64,000 nucleotides of DNA from positions 5,939,212 through 6,003,211 of the forward strand of contig JASKMD010000005.1 in NCBI GenBank assembly GCA_030144725.1. Direction: 5' to 3'. The notes beneath the pieces are model-generated. The model saw nothing but the letters and a program-made list of their open reading frames with translations. It made no database searches and had not been told where the DNA came from. Source of the stretch: Haematococcus lacustris (taxonomy: Eukaryota; Chlorophyta; Chlorophyceae; Chlamydomonadales; Haematococcaceae). Both the position numbers and the translations under genes were made by a program. Each line of letters starts with the position of its first letter. Within the stretch, counting starts at the first letter, position 1. Below, piece after piece: positions 36,001 through 47,200 of this stretch.

Positions 36001-38552
36001 CCCCACCCCACCCCACCCCACCCCACCCCACCCCACCCCACCCCACCCCACCCCACCCCACCCCACCCCACCCCACCCCACCCCACCCCACCCCACCCCA
36101 CCCCACCCCACCCCACCCCACCCCACCCCACCCCACCCCACCCCACCCCACCCCACCCCACCCCACCCCACCCCACCCCACCCCACCCCACCCCACCCCA
36201 CCCCACCCCACCCCACCCCACCCCACCCCACCCCACCCCACCCCACCCCACCCCACCCCACCCCACCCCACCCCACCCCACCCCACCCCACCCCACCCCA
36301 CCCCACCCCACCCCACCCCACCCCACCCCACCCCACCCCACCCCACCCCACCCCACCCCACCCCACCCCACCCCACCCCACCCCACCCCACCCCACCCCA
36401 CCCCACCCCACCCCACCCCACCCCACCCCACCCCACCCCACCCCACCCCACCCCACCCCACCCCACCCCACCCCACCCCACCCCACCCCACCCCACCCCA
36501 CCCCACCCCACCCCACCCCACCCCACCCCACCCCACCCCACCCCACCCCACCCCACCCCACCCCACCCCACCCCACCCCACCCCACCCCACCCCACCCCA
36601 CCCCACCCCACCCCACCCCACCCCACCCCACCCCACCCCACCCCACCCCACCCCACCCCACCCCACCCCACCCCACCCCACCCCACCCCACCCCACCCCA
36701 CCCCACCCCACCCCACCCCACCCCACCCCACCCCACCCCACCCCACCCCACCCCACCCCACCCCACCCCACCCCACCCCACCCCACCCCACCCCACCCCA
36801 CCCCACCCCACCCCACCCCACCCCACCCCACCCCACCCCACCCCACCCCACCCCACCCCACCCCACCCCACCCCACCCCACCCCACCCCACCCCACCCCA
36901 CCCCACCCCACCCCACCCCACCCCACCCCACCCCACCCCACCCCACCCCCACCCCACCCCACCCCACCCCACCCCACCCCACCCCACCCCACCCCACCCC
37001 ACCCCACCCCACCCCACCCCACCCCACCCCACCCCACCCCACCCCACCCCACCCCACCCCACCCCACCCCACCCCACCCCACCCCACCCCACCCCACCCC
37101 ACCCCACCCCACCCCACCCCACCCCACCCCACCCCACCCCACCCCACCCCACCCCACCCCACCCCACCCCACCCCACCCCACCCCACCCCACCCCACCCC
37201 ACCCCACCCCACCCCACCCCACCCCACCCCACCCCACCCCACCCCACCCCACCCCACCCCACCCCACCCCACCCCACCCCACCCCACCCCACCCCACCCC
37301 ACCCCACCCCACCCCACCCCACCCCACCCCACCCCACCCCACCCCACCCCACCCCACCCCACCCCACCCCACCCCACCCCACCCCACCCCACCCCACCCC
37401 ACCCCACCCCACCCCACCCCACCCCACCCCACCCCACCCCACCCCACCCCACCCCACCCCACCCCACCCCACCCCACCCCACCCCACCCCACCCCACCCC
37501 ACCCCACCCCACCCCACCCCACCCCACCCCACCCCACCCCACCCCACCCCACCCCACCCCACCCCACCCCACCCCACCCCACCCCACCCCACCCCACCCC
37601 ACCCCACCCCACCCCACCCCACCCCACCCCACCCCACCCCACCCCACCCCACCCCACCCCACCCCACCCCACCCCACCCCACCCCACCCCACCCCACCCC
37701 ACCCCACCCCACCCCACCCCACCCCACCCCACCCCACCCCTCCCCACCCCACCCCACCCCACCCCACCCCACCCCACCCCACCCCACCCCACCCCACCCC
37801 ACCCCACCCCACCCCACCCCACCCCACCCCACCCCACCCCACCCCACCCCACCTCACCCCACCCCACCCCACCCCACCCCACTCCAGCCCAACCCAACCC
37901 AACCCAACCATTTCCATCACTGCCTGTCTGCCATCCCTGGGTCTCACCCTGCAGGCATCTGGTGCCTAAAGGCTTGTGCCGGCCCTCCTGCAGCCCCCTC
38001 CTCACTCCTCAGTTGAAACTCACCCCTGAACCTATCAGTCCCCCCAGCCCCTGGCTTGGTCCCCTAGGCCTGGACCCGGACCAGCTCTCACACTCCAGAA
38101 AACTCAAGTGCCAGCAGCAGCAGCCTCTGCGTCCTGCCTGCCAGCCAAGGGCTAAGCAGGCCGCCAGCTATCAAGGTCACACCGTGGCGGGGTGTGACCT
38201 GGAAGCGAACGGCGGCGGCCGTGACGCGGCTTGTGCGAGGCAAGCGGGCTTGACGAGTGACGGCGGTGTTTGCGACAGCGCCAATAGCGCGGACTGCAGA
38301 TACCGATTGTTCGCGGTGGTGTGCCACAAGGGTGACATCACGGGCGGCCACTACATCGTATATGTGCGGTGCGCCGGAGCGTGGTACTGCTGTGACGATG
38401 CCTGGGTGACACGCGCGCAGGAGAGTGAGGTGGCGGCGGCGCAGGCGTACATGCTGTTTTTAACCCACAAACAGCATATGGAGGGTGCACAACTGGGCGT
38501 GCACGGCTTGCTTCATGCCAACGGCAACGGTATAGGTGCCAATCATGTGTAA
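29450..38552 (+). CDS. USP22/Ubp8-type ubiquitin-specific protease with large insertions (spliced)
   Basis: Predicted cysteine protease that removes ubiquitin; the USP22/Ubp8 group acts on histones in SAGA-type complexes. In-phase exons: 30071-30163 (Cys box GLNNLGNTCFMSCILQ, catalytic Cys codon 30140-30142), 30473-30577 (ending RPCLACEM), 30891-31001 (FSGERQPFSPADFLHCWW), 31475-32262 (QDAHEFYLSALSALS, ends GGLLRSDVTCR), 32856-35597 (CGHTSTAYDPFLDLSLDL, later FIRPEPLGEGESWVCPRCQR and LPPVLCLHVKRFE) and 37955-38552 (His box GDITGGHYIVYVR, His codon 38349-38351, then CDDAWV). The two CxxC pairs of the finger region (CRVCGH and CPRC) are present. About 200 and 770 low-complexity residues interrupt the catalytic fold. 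The 5' exon from 29450 (RDRCLQVLAKRQCLLELQQ) joins in phase but is uncertain, and a ZnF-UBP domain was not found. The last intron holds the (CCCCA)n array. Confidence 0.85.
31681..31745 (+). repeat. GGGGCA hexanucleotide repeat encoding (Gly-Gln)n in the USP gene
   Basis: About ten CAGGGG units lie within exon 31475-32262 and are translated as alternating Gly and Gln. The same hexamer recurs at several places in the OPR gene downstream. Confidence 0.85.
32541..32619. repeat. TGATC pentanucleotide microsatellite in a USP intron
   Basis: Imperfect repeats of CTGAT/GATCT lie in the intron between the exons ending at 32262 and starting at 32856. The array is short and AT-richer than its surroundings. 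Confidence 0.75.
33538..33685 (+). other. RGG-like tract plus CXXC-like zinc finger inside the USP insertion
   Basis: Within the 32856-35597 exon, a GGRGRGRGRGRAGGAGRG tract is followed by RCGSCHTCLHPHLKKACL. The C-x2-C-x2-C spacing followed by KKAC matches the first half of CXXC-type zinc fingers, which bind CpG DNA in animals and occur in many algal chromatin proteins. The second cluster of cysteines is not seen, so this is a half or degenerate finger. It lies between the finger-region strands of the protease domain. Confidence 0.6.
35746..37908. repeat. (CCCCA)n array, about 2.1 kb, in the last USP intron
   Basis: Roughly 427 CCCCA units run from 35746 to 37881 with only three visible interruptions: one extra C near 36946-36950, A to T at 37741, and CCTCA near 37852. 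The tail passes through CTCCA into a short CCCAA run to 37908. The complementary strand is (TGGGG)n and could form G-quadruplexes. All frames are open on both strands, so the long ORFs here are artefacts. The true array length may differ, since such tracts assemble poorly. Confidence 0.98.
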
Positions 38553-39241
38553 GTAAGCACCGCTCAGGCCGTGTGGTACCCGCCATGTTGGGGGAGAGCG
38601 GCTGCGCCGTTGGTGGTGTGAAGTACATTCGGCTGATATTTTCCTTAACGCAGAGCCGCAACTACTGGGTCCTACTTGGACTCTCAATACATGGACACCT
38701 GGCGCGTCATATGCCATGATGTGGCGCCGTCTCAGCCTCCGTCTGTCAGCAAGCTGCGTTGCATATAGGCACTGCGTTGTTGTTTAAGATGGGCAAGAGA
38801 GAGCACAATGAGCATTAAGTAACTCGGAATTGAAAATATTATACTGCTACTTGCATGTTGACCCGCAACAGCGAACACGAGCAATAGCTTCTCGATTGCT
38901 GACGTGTGCTGAAGCATCCACTGGTACCCGCTAGACTGCGCTGGCGGCGCAACGGCAATTGGAATGGCGTTCTGTCAGGCGCAGTCGACTTGATGCAAGG
39001 CGCAGGCTGGGGTAGCCTGGGACCCAGGTAAGCGATCGCGTCAGACATATACCTCGTCGGGGGTTCTCCGATGGTTACGACTTGTTGTTGTTGTACAGGC
39101 CTCATCTGTCTCGAGCTGGATATGCAGCGGTAAGGCTGTGGTGCACTGGCATCTCTCCGCTGGCATGCGGATGCAAGCACCGGGCTTGTTCGCATCGACC
39201 GCCTCAATAGACGCTGTGCATTTGGAACCCTTGCTTCGCAG
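38553..39241. other. Spacer between USP and OPR genes
   Basis: It should contain the USP 3' UTR and the promoter or first exon of the OPR gene. A possible tiny first exon (ATGCAGCG followed by a GTAAGG donor at 39130) was noted, but its phase does not fit the next exon. No other gene is visible. Confidence 0.35.
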
Positions 39242-42200
39242 GCAGAACAAGGGCTCCAGCTGGGCGTGCGTGTCAAGCAGCTGGCAGCCGCTGTAATCGG
39301 GCTACCCAGCTGCGTTAGCCTCGATAGCCTGCTGGTCACGCCTTCCTTGGAGGCAGTCATCCCAAATGGCGCCGCCGGGACGGTGCAATCAGCAGAGCCA
39401 ACGACCGCGCAAGGGTTTCCGCGATCGCATCGACGGGCCGCCCGAAACCAGTCATCATCAGCCCAGCGCGGGTCGGACAGCGCACCCCAGCTGTCACCGT
39501 GCGAGCAGAGTCCCGCCCCAGCGCACCTCAGTCAGGGGGCTGGTGCGCAGCATCGGCAGGAAACTGATACCAAGTTCTGGTCAGACAGCTGCCAGTGTCC
39601 ACAGTCGAACCACAGCTCGTCCAACCTGACCCTTCACATCTTGGCTGCAACCAGCTTGGCAAGTCTGTCAGCCGTAGTCGCTCAGTACAGCCCCAGCTTA
39701 CACCCTGAGCACGTGAGCAGTGCCTTAGTGCAAGCAGCCCGCCTGTTGTCCCTCACAGTGCCTGACCCTCCCCTTCCCCCACCCAACTCCAACCTACCCA
39801 ACACCCGTCCCCTCCCCTACCCCACCACCTCACCCACTGTCACCTCCCCCTGCTCGCCCTCTCCCCACTCAAATACCAGCAGCACCAATCACAGCAGCAG
39901 CACCCCATGTGCAAACAGCACTGCCCAGGGGGAGCGCACCGCCGGCCAGGAGCTGATGGTCCAGCTGCTGCACCTGCTGCACCAGCCCAGCGTCGTGCAG
40001 TCCCTGCAGCCTCAGCAGCTGGGGGCGTGCATGTGGGCCTTGGGAGTGTGCTGGAGTCACCAGGCTGCTTGGTGCACTGGGCCCAGGCAGGGCAGCGGGC
40101 CCTGGGCACGGCCGCGGTGCAGGCTGGCACTCAACACTGCCCGTCAATGGCGTCAACGGCAAGGGCAGCTGGGGAGGCAGGGCAGGGGCAGGGGCAGGGG
40201 CAGGGGCAGGGGCAGCAGCCTTGCTTAGCACCGCCAGCCGCACGAGCGGCATGTCGCTCAGCTGGGCAGCTGCTGCTGGGCTGCTTGCGGGAGCGGTTGC
40301 CCCAGTGCACTGGCTATGACCTCAGCAGCAGCCTATGGGGCGCAGCGCAGATGGGGCTCCAGCCTGGTGGCAGGTGGGTGCCTCGTAGCGGTCTCCCTGC
40401 TGCCGCTGCGCCAGTCCCTAGGAAGGGCCATGGTAGGGCGTGATCATTGAATGGGCAAGGCAGGATGGATGGGCACGGCAAGGCACATGGTCATGAACGG
40501 GCAAGGCAGGGTGAATGGGCAAGGCATAACCACTCCTTGTCATGTTTGATCATGCCATGGAGCAGAGTAGGGTTCAGAGTAGGGTGTGTGGAGCAGGCTA
40601 AGGATTAACTTGAACGCATTCTGACGCAACTGACCCTACCCTGCCACGTCTGAGTAGCTCACGTCGCTTTGGCCCTTGCCACACCTAGCTCATAGCCCTC
40701 AGACCCAGACATCTCCACTTGACGCCACAACCGTCCACTTCTCTGTCCAGGATAAGGTTTGGTTAGCCCATCACACTGACTCTAACTTAGGCACCCCAGC
40801 TGCCCCTACCTGACCTGGCCCCTGTGCTGCAGCTGGATGCGTGCCTTCTTCTCAGCTTCTGCCCAGCTGCTGCGGCACGGCGCTTTCCCTGCCCAGTCCG
40901 TGTCCATGACCCTCACCGCCCTGGTCTCCCTGCAGCTAAGGGCCCCTGGGCCCTGGCTGGACGCCTGCCTACAGCCTGGCACCTGCCAGCAGCCACCCCC
41001 TCAGCAGCCCCTGGCCAGCAGCCAGCTGACAGGAGACCCCCGCAAACCACTGGTAGACTCATGGCACCTGCCAGAGGATCACCCAATGTATCAGCAGGGG
41101 CAGGGGCAGAGGCAGGGGCAGGGGCAGGGGCAGGGGCAGGGGCAGGGGCAGGGGCAGGGGCAGGGGCAGGGGCAGGGGCAGGGGCAGGGGCAGGGGCAGG
41201 GGCAGGGGCAGGGGCAGCAGGGCTCTCACCCAAGAGCTCAAGTTGGTGTTGACGACCCTCCCAGCCCCGCCTGGCTGTGCACAGCATCCCAGCAGGCCCT
41301 AGCCAACAGCCTGTGGGCGCTGGCCAAGATGGGGCGCCAGCCACCTGCTCCCTTCTTCACGGCCTGGTGCGTTGCCATCCTGACTGGGAGCGGGCTCAAG
41401 CTAAACAGGGCAGCTGGGTCACAGGCAGGGTGGGCAGGCAGGCGGGCTGTGCGGCAGTGGGTGGCTAGGGGGGCCAACTTGATTCCTAGGGTACAGGCAC
41501 AGGGCGCAAGGAAGCAGGCGAGAGCACGAGAGTAGGTCAGCCTTTGCACAGGCAGGGTGCTCAGGCAGTGGCTGGTGAGGCAGTGCACAGCCAGGGGTGT
41601 ACAGGTCAAGCTGGGCAGCAGGTGGCTAAGTAGGCAGGCAGGTGGGCGGCTGAGCAGGTTAGGAGGTGGGTGGTTGAGTTAGTCGGCATTCACCTTGCCT
41701 GCTTGGCATCAGCCCCTACACTACGCTCTAAGCTGTGCCCCAGCCTCTTGCTGCTGTGCACTAAGCTTTGCGCCCGCCCCCTGCTGCTGGGCCCTGCAGG
41801 TGCACTGCCTTCATGGACTCCTGGCAGACCAGCCCTCCGGCCCACCACCCCTCCCCCTTCCTGCCGCTGCTCACCCTCACCCCTCCCAGCCAGCAGCAGG
41901 CAGCCAGTGTCAGGCTGGTGCTGCTGCCACCAGGTTCCTCCTCGGCGCACCCCGGGCAGCAGCCACAGCAAGAGCGGCAGCAGCTGGAGCAGGAGCAGCA
42001 GCTTTGGCTGCTGCTCCTGCTCCAGCTGCTGGAGCATCACCAGGGGCAGGGGCAGGAGCTGGGAACGGATGGGGCCGGGCGTGATTACCTGCTGGAGGGC
42101 AGCTGGCACGTGAGGGGGCAGGGGCAGAGGCAGGGGTGGGGCCCTGGGCTGCCGCCTGGGCAAGCGCAGGGTCATGGGCTAGGGTTAGCAACAGATGCAG

Positions 42201-44148
42201 GGCCTGGGCGGGTAAGACCAGGCCCACTCGAGCAGGGGCAGGGGCAGGGGCAGGGGCAGGGGCAGGGGCAGGGGCAGGGGCAGGGGCAGGGGCAGGGGCA
42301 GCACCACCTGTCGCAGGCGCTCTGGGCCATGGCCCGCCTGCAGCTGCAGCCGCCCCGGCCCTGGCTGCATCAGCTCTTGGCTGCCACTCAGGCCGGTCTG
42401 GGTGCTGCCTCACCGCAGTCCCTTGCCAACATGGCCTGGGCGCTGGGCAAGCTGCGCCACACCCCTAATGCGGCCTGGACACGCGCCTTCCTGCAGGCAT
42501 GTCTGGGGGCGACCAGGTGCTCCCCTGAGCAGGACCAGCAGGGACAGCAGCAGCAGGGGAGGCAGCAGCAGGGGCAGCAGCTGAGACCACAGGTGGCCTG
42601 GGACCCAGACCAGCTGCCTCGCAGCGACACCGAGGCTACTCTAAAAGAGGAGGGGGTGGAGGAGGGGAAGGGGAAGGAGGAGGAGGAGGAGGAGGAGGGA
42701 TGGAGTGCCTTTACAGCAGGGGCGGACACACCGGGTTCTGCCCACACGGCGGGGACCCAGAAGGAGGCACAGACCACTGGGCGCTCAGGGGGCGGCAGGG
42801 GAGCCAGACACCCCACACCCCCAGGGGGCGGTCTGGGTCCCACCCCTGGCCTCCCCTCCTCCCGCCCTGCACCTGCCTTCACAGCCCAGGGCCTGGTCAC
42901 CCTGCTGCAGGGCCTGGTCCTCTGTGGGGCGCAACCGCCCCGGGCTTGGCTGCAAGACATGGCTCGGCAGGCAGTGGGCCCGGCACTGGCTGCCAGGCGG
43001 CTCAGCCCGGCCCAGTTGGCGCGGCTGCTGCTGTACCTTGGACACTGGGGCCCTGTCCGGGGGGAGCCAGGCGAGCAGCAGCAGCAGGCACAGACGCAGA
43101 CGCAACAGCTGGGGCAGGAGCAGAGTGCGGGTGGTTCTGGGCAGGCAAGGCCAAGGGCAGGGGTGGAGGCAGGGACAGGGGCAAAGGCGCATGTGCGGCA
43201 GCTGCCTAGGTCTGTCAACCCAGCCAGGAGAGACTCTGCCCACGCCCACCCTCTCACTGAACCCACCTTCCACAGCCCTTTCCAGTTTGCTGGCCCCAGC
43301 AAGGAGGGTGATCGGGAGGGCGGCGGGTCAAGTGGCTGTGGCAGCTGGGTGGGAGCCAGCGCAGGCAGGAGGGTGGGCAGCATTGAGGCCTTTGAGGCAC
43401 AGGTGTGGGCTCTGTCCGGTGAGGTCATGCGGGCTTGGGCCAGGTCCCATAACGTGAGTAGCCCCTCTGCCAGGCCACCCCGCACCCCCTTCCTCATGGG
43501 CACCCACATGGGCCGCGCGCATGCAGGTGCCTTGACCCCCACGCATGGGGTGCATGCATGGTCGCATGGCCACCTGCGTGTTGTTAGTCAGGCTCAGGCC
43601 AGAACTGGACTGGGTGGGCCTCTTCGTGTCATGCAGAAGGGCAGGGCAGCAGGGGTCAGCCAAGCGCCTCCCACCCCACCACAAGTACCAGCAGCAGCAT
43701 CCCCTCCTTCGGCATGCCCCTCACCATCACAGCAGCACCCGCTGCCCATGGCAACCCCTCGTGCCCTGCCTGCTCGTCAGCCGGCAAGCTCAGTTGCACT
43801 GCACCGCCCGACATCTCTAACCCCGCCTGCTGCAGCCCCCTTCCTCCCTCCCTCCCTCTCCGCTTCTGCCCCCCCACATGCTGCTGGTGAGGGCAGGTCA
43901 AGCGTCAGGCCCATGCCTGGCCGTGACGCGGTCTTGCCAGGGGTGGTGCCACTTGCGCAGCGCCTGTGCCTGACCCACACGGCAGCTGACCTGCCGGCTG
44001 CTGTGGGTTCCAGCCAGCTGGCTGACCTGCAAGCTGCTGTGGGTCAGCAGGGGGATGCAGGGCAGTGGCACGCACCTGCTCCTGCTGCCCAGCTGCGCCA
44101 CCGAGTCCAGAGTAAGGCTCCGGTGCAGTGGTGCCTGGAGCAGCCTGT

Positions 44149-44200
<52 letters not shown>

Positions 44201-47200
44201 TACCCTTTGGGCACACCCTCTCACTCATTGCCCTCGTCAACTACGTCACACCCCGTGCCAGGTCAGATCTCAGGCCCAGATCACAACACAGAGAGCCAAC
44301 CCTCTCTCTCCTCTCACTCCCCTCACTCCTCCCAGCCCTCACACTCCCCTCACCCCTCACCCCCCTCCAAATCCAGGAGACCATTTTGGGTCAGGAAGGC
44401 GGGTTGGCAGGCGCATGGGGTCAGGGGGTCACATTTCAACGGGGCTGTTCTGGCCCGGCTGCTGCATGGCCTGAACCTCTGTGGGCTGGGCCTGCCCCCG
44501 CCTGCCACTCCCCTCCCCCACAACCCACCCCTGCGGCCCACCCAGGGCCCAGCCGCCCCCCTGCCCCACCACTGGCGCCATTCCGCAGCCTGCGCCCTGC
44601 GGCTGGCCTTCCGCACCCTCACCCTGCCTGACCTGGCCAGGTCCCTAGCCGCTGCCGCCACCCTGGGTGTGGCCCCGCCCCGGCCTGCCCTGCGCCGTGC
44701 CTTGCATAAGACGCTGGCCACCCCCTCCCCCGGCCACGCCAACCACCTGGCTACCATCATCTGCCTGCTAGCCCCCTCCCACCATGTGGCCCTGCAGCGC
44801 CTGTGCATCAGGGCCGTGCGCTGCCTGCTGCCGCTGGCCAGGTGGCTGGACGCCCGCAGTGTGGCACAGCTGGCAGCCTACCTGCCACGACTGACAGGGC
44901 AGCCAGGGCAGCCGCAGCAGCGGCAGGGGGCAGGGGCAGGAGCAGGGGCGGGGGCAGGGGCAGGAGCAGGGGCAGGAGCAGGGGCAGGGGCTGGCCCCCA
45001 CAAACACGGTCTGCACAGAGACTGGCAGGGTGCTGCAACCTCCCAGCCCAGACCTCAGCGTGGTGCACTGTGTGTCACCCCTGTCCTGCCTGCTGCCTGT
45101 TTAGACAGCACAGGCAATGCAGCTGGCACAGAGCCGGCGGCTGGCTCGCTAGCGCAGCAGTGGCGGGAGGCTGGTAGCTGCCTGGCAGCTGCCCTGGTGC
45201 CCTGTGCTGTGCGCATGCTGCCTGCTATGAGCTGTGGGCAGGTGCAGCAGGTGGTGGAGGGAGTAGCAGCTGCCCAGGCTGCCCAGGCCAACCATACTCA
45301 GGCTGCGTCAGCCACCCCCATCCCCAGCTTCCCCTCACCTTCCTTGCGCCTCGCACCGCACCATCACACCCTGTCACCCAGCTACCCACCAGCTTCTACC
45401 CACCCTGGAGGCAGCGGCATGCAAGGGGCGCTGCCCTGCCTGGGGCCAGCTGCCAGCCCTGCATATGGACCCCAGCCAGCCAGTACCCCTCACACCACCC
45501 TTGCTCACACCTCATCTCGCTCTCACTCTCACTGTCCGCCCCTTGCCCTCACACTCCTTCACACTGGGGCTGGACCAGTCAGCCAGCTCCCAGCTGCACC
45601 CACGATGGTTGCTGCTGCCCCAGCCCTTGGCCCTGCCCCAGGAGTGGCTCATCCCCAGCACTGGACGCCAGGGCCAGAGCAGCTGCCCGCCCCTCATGCC
45701 ACCAGCTCCTCCCAGGGCCACCCCCTGACCCTCACCCAGCCCCCCTGGCAGCAGCTCCTCCAGTGCTTGCAGCCCCAGCTGCGGCAGCTGCCCGCCCAAT
45801 GCCTGTTCAACCTGCTTTCCAGCCTCGCCTCCCAGACCCCCTCCCTCCCTCCCCTACCCCCCACCTTCCTCACCACCTTGGAAACCGCGGTGGCTGGGCA
45901 GCTAGTCACTCCCTGCATCCCCACCTCCCAGCGCCTGGCAGCTCTGGAGCAGTTGAGGCGGTTGGGCTGCTGGCCGCTGGGCCCGGCCACAGCACAGGCC
46001 TGGCTGCATGCCACCGAGGGCCGGCTGGGGCTGCTCCCCGCCCCCCAGCTCGCCCAGGCAGTGAGCTTGGTGGCAGAGTTGAGGGCAGAGCCATGGCTGC
46101 CCCCCACAGGCTGGCATGGGCTGCCAGCACCAGCACAGCACCCAACGGTGCTGGCCTGGCCGCGAGGACAGCTGCTGGGGCAGGGGCAGTGGGCAGGGGC
46201 AGGGCAGGGGCAGGGGCAGGGGCAGGGGCAGGGGCTGGGGCCAGGGGCAGGGGCAGGCAGCAGCCTCGCTCTAGGTCTGGTGTGTCGAGTAGGGCCCACT
46301 CAGGCGTGGCTGCAGGGGGCCTCTCAGGCGCTGCTGGCCGCATGGCGCAAGGCGGAGGTGGCAGCGCTGGCAGCAGAGGAGCTGCAGGCTCAGGTCAAGC
46401 CAGTCCAGCCAGGGCCCCTCACCCTGCCAGGTCAGCAGGAGCAGCAGGAGCAGCAGCAGCGGCTGAGAAAGCTGAGGCACAGAGTGGCCGATAGAGTTGA
46501 GCTGCTGCCCAACACCCTGCGCCTCAGCCTCCATGACTCAGCCTCCACTTGCCCCAGCCCAGCCCTTGGCAGCGTGAGCACCTGTGGCTCTTCCTCTGCT
46601 GCGGCTGGTGCTCCTGGTGCTGGCTCAGTGCCTGCCTCAGCTGCAGGACCTGCCTCCAGCAGCCCCCTGCCTGCGACAGCTCCCTTGACCCCAGCAGCAC
46701 CAGCCTCCAGCCTGCAGCCCTACCCAGCCCTACCCAGCAACCGCCTTCAACAACCCAACAACCTCCGACAGAACCCAACAGCACCCACCTCCCACCGCCC
46801 CCCTGCTCTCCGCACTGACCTGCTGACCCAGCTGCGGCCAGGCCAGCTGAGGCTGAGCGGGGAGGAGGCTGGTCTGCTGCTGACGGCTACCACTCAACTG
46901 CACCAGCTGGGGCTGGCTCAGGAGGGGCAGCTGGCACAGCAGCTGCTGGGGCATTGGGAGGCATGGCTAGCAGCAGCCCTGCCCGCTGGCCAAATTGAAA
47001 ACTCCCATCCATTGCAGCATGGTGAGGAGGGGGATGAGGCCAGGGCGTGGCGGGGGAGCCGCAATGGGAAAGCAGAGGGAAACGCCCAGCAGGTGGAAGG
47101 AGGGGTGGAGGAGGAGCACAGGAAGCCAGGGTGGGGAGCATGGGAGGGGTCGGAGGGTCTTGGCGCGCTATTGGATGCCCTGAAGCAACTGCGGAGAGTC

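Noticed and set aside
35746..37908. (CCCCA)n as a telomere
   Set aside because: It is internal, flanked by in-phase exons of one gene, and does not match known green-algal telomere units (TTTTAGGG, TTTAGGG).
35272..38016. Very long ORFs on both strands encoding (PTPPH)n or (GWGGV)n proteins
   Set aside because: They are the (CCCCA)n array translated in frames without stops; splice-phase evidence puts the array in an intron of the USP gene.
39122..39131. Tiny first exon ATGCAGCG with GTAAGG donor for the OPR gene
   Set aside because: Its phase leads to early stops when joined to the exon at 39242.
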